Shown here: in pieces, positions 27,377 through 36,931 of the stretch
Layout: the number at the start of each line of letters is the position of its first letter
Numbering within the stretch: the first letter of the stretch is position 1
NCBI GenBank assembly: GCA_024304885.1
Contig: JALJOM010000003.1
Location: forward strand, 778,110-842,109
DNA from: Beijerinckiaceae bacterium
GTDB lineage: Bacteria; Pseudomonadota; Alphaproteobacteria; Rhizobiales; Beijerinckiaceae
Reading direction: 5' to 3'
Length of the DNA: 64,000 bases
Notes under the pieces: generated by a model
Told to the model about the DNA's origin: nothing
Databases searched by the model: none
The model's input: only the letters and a program-made list of their open reading frames with translations
Position numbers and translations under genes: made by a program

Positions 27377-28202
27377 CTTTCGTCAGCGCGACGCCGCCCG
27401 CCAACTCATCGCGCAGGTACGACTTCACTCCGCTTCGTCGCACCATGTTCTCGACAGGTCATTCCTTTCAAAAAGCTAGGTGAATTCAACGTATTGCAAT
27501 AGCCGGACTGTGCTACGAAGGCGCGCTACGGGGTGCTTTTCAGGATCGTTCGGCCGATGCGCCGCAAGGGTTCCGGCAAGGCTCAACCCGTTCAGCGCGG
27601 CCCTGCCGACGTTCGAGCGCCGCGCGATCGGCCGCACTCTTGCAGTCCCGCTGGTCGGTAAGCGAATGGCGGCCGAGGCGACCATCACCGAGAGGATGGC
27701 CGCGATCCGGTGCGCCCTCCGCACCTCTGGACTCGAGCGAGGCCGAGATCAGGTGTGCCGACGCGGCGGCCGAGCTCGAACGAGCATCGCTCGCTCTGTG
27801 GGACATGGTCGAGCCGCTCACCCCGAGCCATATGCAAGCCGTGGCCATGGCGGGAGAACTCGATCGGGCTTGGCCGAAATCCGAGAAAAGCACCGAGGGG
27901 AATGCGGTCGCGGCGATCCATGATCGGGAGCGGGGCCGGTTCGTGCCAACGGCCCCGAGCGATTACGACCGATTGACCCGGCACGGTGAAGTCTTCATGC
28001 GGCCCGCTCGATGCGTCCCTACGTGGTCCGATGACGTACGCCGAGCGCACGGCCCACCACGAAGAACGACACAGTGTCGCGATAAGCGAGCAGCATGCGC
28101 GCGCGATCGAGCCGTGCCGCCGGTTCTGTGCGCGATCGTGTGATCGACGAAAGCAGCGTCGAATCTTTCGAAGTCTCCGCGTCCGCCGGAGGATACGCGC
28201 TG
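27377..28202. other. Gene-poor stretch after tRNA-Phe
   Basis: 825 bases with only short frames. A rightward frame at 27640-28143 (possible 167 aa) has a moderately protein-like middle (AELERASLALWDMVEPLTP) but no family match that I recognise, no good ribosome site and out-of-frame similarity continuing upstream, so I read it as decayed sequence at most. Confidence 0.4.
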
Positions 28203-28565
28203 CTACGATTTTGTCTTGCGCCAGAAATAGCATCGAGAATCGACGCGTACGAGAGGATCGGTAATCCCACGCTCGGAACGGAACTGGTCAACGGCTTTTG
28301 CACAGTAGGTCCAACGGTCCTCGCCGTAGTCGTCGATAATGGCAAAGCCCCCTACAGAGAGCTTCTCGTAGAGATGGGTCAAACCCTCCATCGTCGACTC
28401 GTAGTAGTCACCGTCGAGGCGAAGGATCGCAAGCCGCTCGATCGGTGCCGTCGGCAACGTGTCCTTGAACCAACCCTTCAGGAAACGGACCTTGTCGTCG
28501 AGCATCCATAGGGCCTTGTCTTGCATGGCCATTCGAGAAGCGAGGGCAGTTCTACGACGAATGGG
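28203..28565 (-). pseudogene. Truncated TylF/MycF-type O-methyltransferase (C-terminal fragment)
   Basis: About 110 residues match the C-terminal half of the TylF (macrocin O-methyltransferase) family: VRFLKGWFKDTLP, then LAILRLDGDYYESTMEGL with the metal-binding Asp, and GGFAIIDDYG with the second metal Asp pair. A complete member has about 240-260 residues including the SAM-binding half, which is missing here. The coding similarity stops at the boundary of the E-type repeat at 28566, so a rearrangement at that element probably removed the 5-prime half. An ATG at 28532 could start a fragment, but it would lack the SAM site. Such enzymes usually sit in sugar or surface polysaccharide clusters. 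Confidence 0.75.
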
Positions 28566-28700
28566 CTAGAGCGATTTCCGCTCCAGCTGAATCGGAAACC
28601 GGCTCTACATTCTTGTTTTGTCGCAATTTCGCATCGATGTCGATCACTCGAAACGTCGAGATCGATATGCGAACCGGTATCCGCTTCGCTGGAAATTGCT
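28566..28700 (+). repeat. Dispersed intergenic repeat, E-type copy 2
   Basis: Begins CTAGAGCGATTTCCGCTCCA and ends GGAAATTGCT, just before the A-type unit. It contains GAATCGGAAACCGGCTCTAC and ATTCTTGTTTTGTCGCAATT, also found, diverged, at 25390-25497 and inverted at 61648-61720. It directly abuts the truncated methyltransferase. Confidence 0.75.
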
Positions 28701-28859
28701 CTAGAGCGGGACGAGGAAAAGTGGATATCGGTTTTCCGGTGCAATCGAGTTTACGCAGATTGCGTAAACTTATCTGCTTATCGCGCTCTACACGTTTGGA
28801 ATCGATCACGTGTCATGACTTTGGATCGATTCGATCCAAAGTCATGACACGTGATCTAG
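28701..28859 (+). repeat. Dispersed intergenic repeat, A-type (copy A, the most complete)
   Basis: 159-base unit that begins CTAGAGCGGGA and ends CACGTGATCTAG. Inside are two perfect palindromes: AGTTTACGCA-GAT-TGCGTAAACT (28748-28770) and a 26-bp inverted repeat with a one-base centre at 28804-28856. Other copies: 35533-35687 (inverted), 40479-40595 (inverted, internally different) and 47076-47230. The termini CTAG...CTAG and lack of coding suggest a MITE- or REP-like element. Confidence 0.88.
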
Positions 28860-29014
28860 TCGCCGCTTCCGCCAGTGCGCCGAGATCCTTTACGAGACGT
28901 GGGCGGTCGTCGAGCGGTTCTTGCCCAATACTAATCATTTCTGCGACAATCCCAAAATTTCGTCGACTTTGCAGTGACTTTCCTGTGCATCATCTTAAAG
29001 AGCTTACCGGAAAA

Positions 29015-29092
29015 TGGTCGGAGTGGCGGGATTCGAACCCACGACCCCTAGTCCCCCAGACTAGTGCGCTAACCGGGCTGCGCTACACTCCG
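29015..29092 (-). tRNA. tRNA-Pro (GGG)
   Basis: 78-base gene on the minus strand with encoded CCA. Acceptor arm CGGAGTG/CACTCCG, D arm GCGCAGCCCGGTTAGCGC, anticodon arm CTAGT-CTGGGGG-ACTAG with GGG, and T arm GTGGGTTCGAATCCCGC. It lies downstream of a MerR-type regulator gene on the same strand, a gene pair commonly seen in Hyphomicrobiales. Confidence 0.96.
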
Positions 29093-29272
29093 ACTTTCGC
29101 GACTTATAGAGAAGGCACCGCGCGTGCGCAACGCCGCGCGCAGGCTCCCTATCCGTCAGCGGCGCTTCGTGCCGTTGCCACCCTTGCACATCGCCAGCGA
29201 TCTTTCGCAACAGCGAGATCGTAATGGGAGAAGGATCGCACCTTCACGGCTGGCGGTCCCGTCGAGGCAGGC

Positions 29273-29818
29273 TCACCCGCGCCGCGCGGCGGCGAGTATT
29301 TCGACGCAGCGCTCGAGATCGACGAGGACCTCTCGAAGCTTCGTCAAATCCTGCGCTCCGAGAGCGCGGCTCGGTGCGGCAGTCGCGACCGCGGCCAGTG
29401 CATCCGGTCCCGGGGCCGCGTCGTCCGGTTCTTCCCCGGCCTCTGCGCCGAGCGGCGTCGGCGCGTGGTCCTCGGTCGCGGGGGGCTCCTCGCCGTCCTC
29501 GTCCAATGCCGTGAGCGCCACCGAGAGAGCCGTCGCGATCGGCGCGCCGTCGCGGGAGGCCGTCGTGACCGCCCGCACGCCGCGCTCCTTCAAGATGCGC
29601 TGCACGCCCCTGATGGTGAAGCCTTCCGCATAGAGGAGCTGCTTGATCGCGCGCAAAAGCTCGATGTCCTGTGGCCGATAGTAGCGCCGGCCGCCGCCGC
29701 GCTTCAGCGGCTTGATCTGAGGAAACTTCGTCTCCCAGAACCGCAGCACGTGCTGCGGGACGTCGAGCTCTGTCGCGGCCTCGCTGATGGTTCGAAAGGC
29801 GTCGGCGTTTTTCTCCAT
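29273..29818 (-). CDS. MerR family transcriptional regulator (tRNA-Pro associated)
   Basis: 181 aa regulator. The MerR winged helix is at the N-terminus: [44 protein letters not shown], and [18 protein letters not shown]. There is no cysteine-rich metal loop. The middle is an acidic, Ala/Pro-rich low-complexity linker (about residues 110-150) and the end is a coiled-coil-like helix ([18 protein letters not shown]). Homologues in rhizobia usually sit between ihfA and tRNA-Pro; here glpK lies upstream instead, so the locus has been rearranged. Start ATG 29818 has AAAGG at proper spacing; the ATG two codons earlier overlaps that site. Function not known. Confidence 0.88.
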   Translation of the reverse strand: MEKNADAFRTISEAATELDVPQHVLRFWETKFPQIKPLKRGGGRRYYRPQDIELLRAIKQLLYAEGFTIRGVQRILKERGVRAVTTASRDGAPIATALSVALTALDEDGEEPPATEDHAPTPLGAEAGEEPDDAAPGPDALAAVATAAPSRALGAQDLTKLREVLVDLERCVEILAAARRG

Positions 29819-29837
29819 GGCCATCCTTTCTCGCCCG

Positions 29838-31328
29838 CTAGGCGCGATGCGCGAGCGTGCGCGCGATCGCGTCGCGCCAGCCCTCGACGGCCCGGGCACG
29901 CCGAGACAGTTCCATCCGAGGTGCGAAGCCGGCCCCTTTGGTCCAGGTCGCCATGACGGCCGAAAGTCCGGGATAGAGCCCGGCGCCGAGCCCGGCGAGA
30001 AAGGCCGCGCCGCGCGCCGTCGCCTCGAGCAGGCTCGGCCGCTCGACCGGCAGCTCGAGAATATCGGCCAGGAACTGGCAGAACCAATCATTGCCGGCCA
30101 TGCCGCCGTCGATGCGCAAGGTGGTGGCGGGGGCACGGCCGCTCCCGGCCGCGAGCGCCGCCAGCAAATCGAGAGTCTGGTAGGCGACCGACTCGAGAGC
30201 CGCGCGAGCGAGATGGGCCACGCTCGTGTCGGAGGTCAGGCCGCAGATCAGGCCGCGCGCATGCGGATCCCAATACGGCGCGCCGAGCCCGACGAAGGCC
30301 GGCACCATATAGACCCCGCAATTGTCGTCGAGCCCCGCGGCCAGGGCCTCGGCCTCGCTCGCTCGGGCGATCACCTTCAGCCCGTCGCGCAGCCATTTCA
30401 CTGCGGCTCCGGCGACGAAGATCGCTCCCTCGGTGGCGTAGGTCGGGGTGCCGTCGAGGCGATAGGCGACGGTCGAGAGCGTCCCCGCCCGCGGAGGCAC
30501 GCATTCGGCGCCCGTGTTCACCAGGATGAAGCATCCGGTGCCATAGGTCGCTTTCGCCATGCCGGGCGCGAGGCAGGCCTGGCCGACGAGAGCGGCTTGC
30601 TGGTCCCCGGCGAGTCCCGTGATCGGGACCGCCGTTCCGAGCAGGTCCGGCGTGGCGGTCCCGTAGGGAAAGGCACTGTCGTGGACCTCCGGAAGGATGC
30701 ACTCGGGAATCTTGAAGATTTCGAGCAGCTCGGGAGCCCAGGCCTGGCGCGTGATGTCGAACAGCAGGGTTCGCGAGGCGTTGGTCGCATCCGTCGCATG
30801 GACGCGCCCGCCGGTCAGGCGCCAAACGAGAAAGCTGTCGATCGTGCCGAAGGCGAGCGCGCCACGCTCGGCGTTCCGGCGGGCGTCCGGAATAGTATCG
30901 AGGAGCCAGGCGAGCTTCGTCGCCGAGAAATAGGGATCGAGGAGGAGCCCGGTTCGGGCCCGCACGAGATCCTCGAGCCCGTCCGCGCGCAGCCTCTCGC
31001 AGAGCGGGGCCGTACGGCGATCCTGCCACACGATCGCAGGATGGACGGGCTCGCCCGTGTCGCGGTTCCAGAGGGCCACCGTCTCGCGCTGGTTCGCGAT
31101 GCCGATCGCGGCGACCCGCCGGCCGGACTTTTCCACAGCCTCGCGCATGGTCGTGACCGTGTCGCGCCAGATGTCCTCGAGATCGTGCTCGACCCATCCG
31201 GCCTGTGGATAATATTGGGGAAATTCCTTCTGCGAGCAGGCGAGGAGGCGCCCTTCGCCGTCGAGGACGAGGCTGCGCGTAGACGTCGTGCCTTGGTCGA
31301 TTGCCAGGATGCTGTCCACGCTATTCAC
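29838..31328 (-). CDS. glpK: Glycerol kinase
   Basis: 496 aa FGGY-family kinase that makes sn-glycerol 3-phosphate from glycerol and ATP in the cytoplasm. The N-terminal phosphate loop is [13 protein letters not shown], followed by the glycerol contact residues in [14 protein letters not shown] (Arg-Glu) and the Asp in [13 protein letters not shown]; the C-terminal FGGY signature region reads [11 protein letters not shown] and [16 protein letters not shown]. Full length. Start is GTG 31328, overlapping the glpD stop by eight bases (GTGAATAG); a GTG three codons further on is the alternative. Operon glpD-glpK, which allows growth on glycerol. No uptake facilitator is seen here. Confidence 0.96.
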   Translation of the reverse strand: MNSVDSILAIDQGTTSTRSLVLDGEGRLLACSQKEFPQYYPQAGWVEHDLEDIWRDTVTTMREAVEKSGRRVAAIGIANQRETVALWNRDTGEPVHPAIVWQDRRTAPLCERLRADGLEDLVRARTGLLLDPYFSATKLAWLLDTIPDARRNAERGALAFGTIDSFLVWRLTGGRVHATDATNASRTLLFDITRQAWAPELLEIFKIPECILPEVHDSAFPYGTATPDLLGTAVPITGLAGDQQAALVGQACLAPGMAKATYGTGCFILVNTGAECVPPRAGTLSTVAYRLDGTPTYATEGAIFVAGAAVKWLRDGLKVIARASEAEALAAGLDDNCGVYMVPAFVGLGAPYWDPHARGLICGLTSDTSVAHLARAALESVAYQTLDLLAALAAGSGRAPATTLRIDGGMAGNDWFCQFLADILELPVERPSLLEATARGAAFLAGLGAGLYPGLSAVMATWTKGAGFAPRMELSRRARAVEGWRDAIARTLAHRA

Positions 31329-32856
31329 AGCGGTCTTCCCCTCGCTGCGACACGACCCGTCCCCGCACGTAGCCGGCGACGCAGGCGCGCGCCTCTTCGG
31401 TCATATGCAGGCCGAGCTTGGAGCGGCGCCAGAGCACGTCCTCGCCGGTCTCCGCCCATTCCTCGTCGAGAAGATAATCGATCTCGGCTCGGGTAAGGCC
31501 CGCGCCGAAATCCGTCCCGAGATCGGCGAGGCTTCGTGCCTTGCCGAGGAGCTTGCGGGTCCGCGTGCCGTAAGCCCGAGCGAGACGGTTCGCCATGGCA
31601 TCCGGCAGCCAGGAATATTCGGCACGAAGCTCGCCGACGAAACGATCGAGATCGGCATCGGCGAGATCGCCGCCCGGCAGCGGAACCCGATCGGTCCAGG
31701 CGCCCTTGGACGGCAGGTCGAGCAAGGGCACGAGGCGCTCCATCGCGTCCTCCGCGAGCCGACGATAGGTGGTGATCTTCCCGCCATAGACGGTCAAGAG
31801 GGGAGCCTCTTCGGCCGGCGCGTCGAGGCCGAGGACGAACTCCCGGCTGATGGAGGAGGCGCTTTGTGCGGCATCGTCGTAAAGCGGGCGCACGCCGGAA
31901 TAGCTGTGCACGATCGCGCTCGGGTCGAGCTTTTTCACGAAGCAGCGCGAAACCGCGCGGCAAAGATAGGCAATCTCCTCGGACGTGGCCGCGGCCTCGC
32001 GCGGATCGCCCGCGAAGTCCAGCTCGGTCGTCCCGACGAGGGAGAACTGCCGCTCGTAAGGGATCACGAAGACGATGCGGCGATCGTCGTTCTGCAGGAT
32101 GTAGGCATGCTCTCCCGTATAGAGCCGAGGCACGAGGATGTGGCTGCCCTCGACGAGGCGCACCGGCGCGGCTTCCCTTGCGGATCCGGCCATGGCCTCG
32201 ACTTGCGAGACCCAGGGCCCGGCCGCATTGACGACGACCCGCGCCGTGACCTGGAGCGGGGACCCGTCGCGCAGATCGACGAGCCCGGCGCGCCACGAGT
32301 CGCGACCGCGCTCGAGAAAGACACAGCGGGTTCGCGTGCGAATCTCGGCGCCGCGCTCGCGCGCGTCGAGCGCATTCGCGACGACGAGCCGCGAATCGTC
32401 GACGACGCAATCCGAATAGGCAAAACCCGTGGTGAACCGACCGGAGAGCGGTGCGCCTTCCGCGCAGCGGCGCAAGTCGAGCCGGCGCGATCGCGGCAGG
32501 CGCGTTCTGCGGGCGAGCCAATCGTAGAGAAAGAGCCCCGTCGTGATCAGCCAGGGTGGACGGAGCGCTTTGTCCACGGGCAGCACGAAGCGCATCGGAC
32601 GGACGAGATGCGGCGCCATTGCCAGGAGGATCTCGCGCTCGATCAAAGCATTGCGTACGAAACGAAAGGCGCGCTGCTCGAGATAGCGCAGCCCGCCGTG
32701 GATGAGCTTGCTCGACGCCGAGGAGGTCGCTCCGGCGAGGTCGGCCTCCTCGCACAGGAGCACCGAGAGGCCGCGGCCCGCTGCGTCGCGTGCAATGCCG
32801 GCACCGTTGATGCCGCCGCCGATCACCAGAAGATCGAAATGCGTGCCTTGTGCCAT
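31321..32856 (-). CDS. glpD: Aerobic glycerol-3-phosphate dehydrogenase
   Basis: 511 aa FAD flavoprotein that oxidises glycerol 3-phosphate to dihydroxyacetone phosphate and feeds electrons to the quinone pool at the inner membrane. The dinucleotide fold is at the N-terminus (LLVIGGGINGAGIARDAAGRG), followed by SKLIHGGLRYLEQ, the substrate region with VVNAAGPWVSQV, YSGVRPLYDD, and the VYGGKITTYRRLAE motif near residue 350. The C-terminal DAO-C domain is complete. Start is ATG 32856 with GAGAGG upstream; an earlier in-frame ATG is nine codons away. First gene of a glpD-glpK operon. It is divergent from an ABC exporter gene pair. Confidence 0.96.
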   Translation of the reverse strand: MAQGTHFDLLVIGGGINGAGIARDAAGRGLSVLLCEEADLAGATSSASSKLIHGGLRYLEQRAFRFVRNALIEREILLAMAPHLVRPMRFVLPVDKALRPPWLITTGLFLYDWLARRTRLPRSRRLDLRRCAEGAPLSGRFTTGFAYSDCVVDDSRLVVANALDARERGAEIRTRTRCVFLERGRDSWRAGLVDLRDGSPLQVTARVVVNAAGPWVSQVEAMAGSAREAAPVRLVEGSHILVPRLYTGEHAYILQNDDRRIVFVIPYERQFSLVGTTELDFAGDPREAAATSEEIAYLCRAVSRCFVKKLDPSAIVHSYSGVRPLYDDAAQSASSISREFVLGLDAPAEEAPLLTVYGGKITTYRRLAEDAMERLVPLLDLPSKGAWTDRVPLPGGDLADADLDRFVGELRAEYSWLPDAMANRLARAYGTRTRKLLGKARSLADLGTDFGAGLTRAEIDYLLDEEWAETGEDVLWRRSKLGLHMTEEARACVAGYVRGRVVSQRGEDRCE

Positions 32857-33115
32857 CCGGCCTCTCGAGTCCTGGTTCGGCAAAGGTCTCGCTGCCTCTC
32901 ATCCGCCATATCCGAGGCGCGAGTCGGCGGGTGACGCGCGTCAGACGGAGCCTTTCTGCGGAGCCGCGTGTTGACGGAAGCGGCGCGCATTGGTCTATCT
33001 CCGCCGCGCCCGGCCACGGCAGCGTGCGATCGTAGCGGCAGCTCGAACTATCGCGGTCGAAATCGATCGATTCGATCCGTATGCACCATGATCCAGCGGG
33101 GGTCCGATCCGAAGA

Positions 33116-33919
33116 ATGGCGTTGCTCGCACCTTTCCTCAATGCCTGGCACTTTCGAGAGCTCATTCGCGCCGTCGTGCGGCGTGAGCTCGCGGCGAGGT
33201 TCTCCGATACGATTCTCGGCTGGGTCTGGGCGGTCTTCGGCCCGCTCGTCATGCTCTCGGCCTATACGTTCGTCTTCTCGTCCGCGGTCGGCCTGCCCGT
33301 TTCGGCGAAAGGCGGCGGCTTCGGGGCCTATGCGCTCTCGATCTTCTCGGGCCTCATCGTCTTCAACCTCTACAGCGAGATCGCCTATCGCTCGCCGAGC
33401 CTGCTGCACGAGCATGCGGGCTTCATCAAGAAGTCGATCTTTCCCTCCGAGACGCTGGCCTGGACCGCAACAATCCGGGCCTGCGTCTACAGCGCGATCA
33501 GCTTCGCCGTGCTTCTCGTCTTCCTCGTCGTGCTGACCTTTCGCTTGCCCGCGACCTCCGTGCTGCTGCCCTTCGTCTTCGCGCCGTTTTTCCTTCTCCT
33601 GCTCGGGACGTCATGGTTCCTGATGGCGCTCGGCTCGTTCACGCGTGATGTCGGCTATCTCATGATCTCGATCGTGCCGGTGCTCATGTTCGCGACGCCG
33701 ATTTTCTACTCGATCGACGACGTGCCTCCGGACCTGCGCATTTACGTTCACTTCAACCTTATCGGCAATTATGTCGAGATGATCCGTAATCTCTTGTTAC
33801 TCGACACGGTTCCGAGCCTCGGCCTATACGTGGGAACGACCGTGGCGTCGATCGTGATGTTCTACTTCGGCTATGGCTTCTTCATGAAGTACAAGGCGGT
33901 CTATGTCGATGTCATCTGA
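33116..33919 (+). CDS. ABC-2 type permease for polysaccharide export (Wzm/KpsM-like)
   Basis: 267 aa membrane subunit with six helices. The family layout is clear: an amphipathic N-terminus (FRELIRAVVRRELAARFSDTILGWVW), membrane segments at about residues 35-57, 73-93, 117-143, 151-173, 183-203 and 240-258, and the LFATPIFYSIDDVP-type loop (here MFATPIFYSIDDVP). It exports a lipid-linked polysaccharide or O-antigen with the ATPase encoded next, which overlaps it by 17 bases. No glycosyltransferase genes lie beside it, so its cargo is unknown. Confidence 0.92.
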   Translation: MALLAPFLNAWHFRELIRAVVRRELAARFSDTILGWVWAVFGPLVMLSAYTFVFSSAVGLPVSAKGGGFGAYALSIFSGLIVFNLYSEIAYRSPSLLHEHAGFIKKSIFPSETLAWTATIRACVYSAISFAVLLVFLVVLTFRLPATSVLLPFVFAPFFLLLLGTSWFLMALGSFTRDVGYLMISIVPVLMFATPIFYSIDDVPPDLRIYVHFNLIGNYVEMIRNLLLLDTVPSLGLYVGTTVASIVMFYFGYGFFMKYKAVYVDVI

Positions 33920-34643
33920 CCTGGTAATCCGCTGCGATCGCGTGGGCAAGGCGTATCAGCTCTACCTGCGCCGCAACGACCAGCTCAAGCAGACCTTGCT
34001 CGGGGCCTGGAGGCAATTCTATCACGAGCATTGGGTGCTGCGTGACGTGAGCTTCAAGGTCCATCGCGGCGAGACGGTCGGGATCATCGGCCGCAACGGC
34101 GCGGGCAAGACGACGCTTCTGCAGATCATCTGCGGGATCACGCAGCCGACGCACGGCATGATCGAGGTCAAGGGGCGGATCGCTCCGATCCTCGCGCTCG
34201 GCGCCGGCTTCGATCTCTGCCTCACCGGTCGAGAGAATGCCTTGATCGGCGGAGCGATCCTCGGGATGCGGCGCTCGGAGGTCCTGGCACGGCTCGACTC
34301 CATCAAGGATTTCGCCGACATCGGCGATTTCTTCTACCAGCCCCTGAAGATGTACTCGACCGGCATGGCGGCGCGGCTCGCCTTCTCGATCTGCGCCCAT
34401 GCGGACGCCGATATCCTCATCGTCGACGAGGCACTCTCCGTCGGCGATGCGGCCTTCGGGACGAAATGCGACGCTTTCATCAAGAACTTCACGACGCATG
34501 GAACCGTGCTCGTCGTCTCGCACGACCTCGACACCCTGACCACGATGTGCGACCGAGTCGTCTGGATCGAGGACGGCCTCGTGCGCGATCTCGGCAAGCC
34601 GAAGGACGTCATCCACTCCTATCGCCACGCGATGCAGGCGTGA
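33903..34643 (+). CDS. ABC transporter ATPase for polysaccharide export (Wzt/KpsT-like)
   Basis: 246 aa ATP-binding subunit. Walker A is GRNGAGKTTLL, the signature is in MYSTGMAARLAFS (the YSxGM form typical of polysaccharide exporters), Walker B is DILIVDEALSVGD, and the switch His is in LVVSHDLDT. The protein ends soon after the nucleotide-binding domain, without the C-terminal carbohydrate-binding domain of Wzt O9a, so it is KpsT-like in build. Start is ATG 33903 within the permease gene, giving translational coupling; ATG 33909 is the alternative. Confidence 0.93.
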   Translation: MSMSSDLVIRCDRVGKAYQLYLRRNDQLKQTLLGAWRQFYHEHWVLRDVSFKVHRGETVGIIGRNGAGKTTLLQIICGITQPTHGMIEVKGRIAPILALGAGFDLCLTGRENALIGGAILGMRRSEVLARLDSIKDFADIGDFFYQPLKMYSTGMAARLAFSICAHADADILIVDEALSVGDAAFGTKCDAFIKNFTTHGTVLVVSHDLDTLTTMCDRVVWIEDGLVRDLGKPKDVIHSYRHAMQA

Positions 34644-34694
34644 GGGCGAGCACCGGCTATATCGAGTCGGAAGGTCCCCTGGCTCCCATGTTGG

Positions 34695-35462
34695 TCATTG
34701 GGCGAGCTCCCAGGTGACCTGAACCTCCGTGCGCAGGGTCTGGACCCCGGGCTCGACGGGAACCGCGGCCGGGCCGTCCGGCGCCGCCGCGCGCGCCATG
34801 GCGACCGAGGGAGCGGTCGGGACGGGACCATAGGACGGCGGAGCGATCGACAGCACCCGGCCGAGCCGGATGCCGAGCCCGGTCGTATAGGATTGCGCCT
34901 TGCGCAAGGCATCGCGGACCGCATCCACGCGTAGCGCCTCGTACTTGACCTCCTTGCCTTCGACGTCGAACTCGATCTCCTCGACGCGATTGGCGCCCCT
35001 GTCGATCCACCTCGCGACGAGGTCGCCGACCTTGCCGATCTGGCGGACGCGCACGCTCAGCGCATTGCGGGCGCTGTAGCCGCGCATGACGCGCTTCGTC
35101 GTCCGCCCGTCGTTGTCGCGGATCTCGTCATAGACCGGCGTGAGGGCCACCGCGCGGGTCTTGATGTCCTTGGCGTCGATCCCCTGCGCCTTGATATCGG
35201 CCACGACGGCCTGCACGGCCAGGGCGTTTTCCCGTGCGGCATCGGCCGCCTTCGGCCGCTCGGTGACGACCCCGAGCAGGATCGTCGCGATGTCCGGCGC
35301 GACCTCGGCGCTCGCCGTGCCAGTCACCGTGATCGAGGGAACGATATCCTTCAAGGGACCGATGACGGGATAAGTCTGCGCGACGGCCGGCCCCGACACG
35401 GCGACGGCGACCACCGCGGCCGAAAGGGTTCTCTTGGATCGGATCAGGGAGCAGACGAGCAT
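34695..35462 (-). CDS. SIMPL domain (DUF541) periplasmic protein
   Basis: 255 aa exported protein. The signal peptide is about residues 1-28 (SKRTLSAAVVAVAVSGPAVAQ). The SIMPL domain follows, with ITVTGTASAEVAPDIATILLGV, a region rich in GIDAKDIKTRAVALTPVYD, the GYSARNALSVRVR strand and EEIEFDVEGKEVKYEALRVDAVRDALRKA. The family includes bacterial outer-membrane-stress proteins such as BP26 of Brucella, and its biochemical role is unclear. Start is ATG 35462, where the signal peptide begins. Its end lies 51 bases from the convergent ABC ATPase gene, and an A-type repeat stands upstream. Confidence 0.9.
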   Translation of the reverse strand: MLVCSLIRSKRTLSAAVVAVAVSGPAVAQTYPVIGPLKDIVPSITVTGTASAEVAPDIATILLGVVTERPKAADAARENALAVQAVVADIKAQGIDAKDIKTRAVALTPVYDEIRDNDGRTTKRVMRGYSARNALSVRVRQIGKVGDLVARWIDRGANRVEEIEFDVEGKEVKYEALRVDAVRDALRKAQSYTTGLGIRLGRVLSIAPPSYGPVPTAPSVAMARAAAPDGPAAVPVEPGVQTLRTEVQVTWELAQ

Positions 35463-35532
35463 GAGCGGCCCTCGGGTGAATTGCGACCACACCCGAGATT
35501 GCGCATGGCGGGCTGACCGCCGCAAGGCCAGC

Positions 35533-35687
35533 CTAGATCACGATGACTTTGGATCGAATCGATCCTAAGTCATGAAACGTGATGGATTCCAAAAGTCTAG
35601 AGCGGGATAGGCAGATAAGTTTACGCAATCTGCGTAAACGCGATTGCGCCGGAAAACCGATGTCCCCTTCTCATCATCCCGCACTAG
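35533..35687 (-). repeat. Dispersed intergenic repeat, A-type copy B (inverted)
   Basis: Starts CTAGATCACGATGACTTTGG and ends CATCCCGCACTAG. It carries the same two palindromes as copy A, TTTACGCA-ATC/GAT-TGCGTAAA and the GACTTTGGATCGA dyad, the latter with a few mismatches. It separates the SIMPL gene and rlmN promoters, so it may be read as part of the rlmN upstream region, ending 52 bases before the rlmN ATG. Confidence 0.88.
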
Positions 35688-35739
35688 AGGACGTGCGACG
35701 AGTTCTTCAGCCATTCCTGCCGCCGTGCTATGAAGCCGC

Positions 35740-36924
35740 ATGACCTTTACGACGACGATCGTATCGCAGCGCCTGGAGCCTAAGGCCTCGCTCGCCGGCG
35801 CGACGCGGCCGGAGCTCGCCGCCGCGCTCGGCGCGATCGGCGTGCCCGATCGCGAGCTGCGCATGCGCGTGGCGCAGCTCTGGCACTGGATCTATTTCCG
35901 CGGCATGACCGATTTCGATGCCATGGCCAATGTCGGCAAGGGACTGCGCCGAGCGCTCGCCGACGCCTATTCTCTCGTGCGGCCGGACGTCGTCGCCGAG
36001 CAGGTCTCTCGTGACGGGACCCGCAAATGGCTCCTGCGACTCGCCCCTGTCGGCGCGCAGGCCGAGGGCGCGGAGATCGAATGCGTCTATATCCCGGAAA
36101 GCGACCGCGGCACGCTCTGCGTTTCGAGCCAGGTCGGCTGCACGCTCACCTGCGCCTTCTGCCATACCGGGACACAAAAGCTCGTCCGCAATCTGAATGC
36201 TTCCGAGATCATCGGGCAAATTCTCGTAGCGCGCGAGCGGATCGGCGACTTTCCCGGCCTTCCGCCGCCGGCAGACGGGCAGGTCCCGACCGACGGCTCG
36301 CGCTATATCTCCAATATCGTCTTCATGGGGATGGGCGAGCCGCTCTACAATTACGACAACGTGCGCGACGCGCTCTCGGTCATGGCGGACGGCGAGGGGC
36401 TCTCCTTGTCGCGGCGCCGGATCACCGTCTCGACGGCGGGCGTGGTTCCGCGCCTGCCCGACCTCGGTCGCGAGACCGGCGCCATGCTCGCGATCTCGCT
36501 TCATGCCGTGCGCGACGAGCTGCGCGATCGGCTCGTGCCGCTCAACCGCAAATATCCGATCCGCGAGCTGCTCGACGCCTGCCGCGCCTATCCCGGAGCA
36601 TCCAACGCGCGGAGAATCACCTTCGAATACGTGATGCTGAAGGACGTGAACGATTCGCCCGCCGAGGCGCGCGAGCTGGTGCGGCTCCTGACGGGCATTC
36701 CCGCCAAGATCAATCTCATCCCGTTCAATCCCTGGCCCGGCACGAGCTTCGAATGCTCGAGCGACGAGAGGATCGGGAGGTTCTCGCAGATCGTCTTCGA
36801 TGCCGGCTATGCGAGCCCGGTGCGTACGCCGCGCGGCCGTGACATCCTCGCCGCTTGTGGACAATTGAAGAGCGAGACCGAGAAATTGCGCGCGAGAGCG
36901 GTGCTCGCCGTGGCCGCGGATTGA
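35740..36924 (+). CDS. rlmN: 23S rRNA (adenine2503-C2)/tRNA methyltransferase RlmN
   Basis: 394 aa radical-SAM enzyme that methylates A2503 of 23S rRNA and A37 of some tRNAs. The [4Fe-4S] triad is CTLTCAFC near residue 130; GMGEPLYNY is the SAM region, and the catalytic Cys residues are in FECSSD (near residue 337) and the CGQLK motif close to the C-terminus. The N-terminal accessory domain has [17 protein letters not shown]. Complete and intact. An A-type repeat ends 52 bases upstream. It converges with dsbB, stops only seven bases apart. Confidence 0.96.
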   Translation: MTFTTTIVSQRLEPKASLAGATRPELAAALGAIGVPDRELRMRVAQLWHWIYFRGMTDFDAMANVGKGLRRALADAYSLVRPDVVAEQVSRDGTRKWLLRLAPVGAQAEGAEIECVYIPESDRGTLCVSSQVGCTLTCAFCHTGTQKLVRNLNASEIIGQILVARERIGDFPGLPPPADGQVPTDGSRYISNIVFMGMGEPLYNYDNVRDALSVMADGEGLSLSRRRITVSTAGVVPRLPDLGRETGAMLAISLHAVRDELRDRLVPLNRKYPIRELLDACRAYPGASNARRITFEYVMLKDVNDSPAEARELVRLLTGIPAKINLIPFNPWPGTSFECSSDERIGRFSQIVFDAGYASPVRTPRGRDILAACGQLKSETEKLRARAVLAVAAD

Positions 36925-36931
36925 CGCGCGT

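Noticed and set aside
27640-28143. Possible 167-aa gene after tRNA-Phe
   Set aside because: No ribosome site, no recognised family, and similar composition in other frames; kept only as part of a decayed stretch.
28860-29000. Short protein-like run reading LYETWAVVERFLPNTNHFC on the plus strand
   Set aside because: Only about 35 residues before a stop and no start; it may be a gene remnant, but nothing links it to a family.
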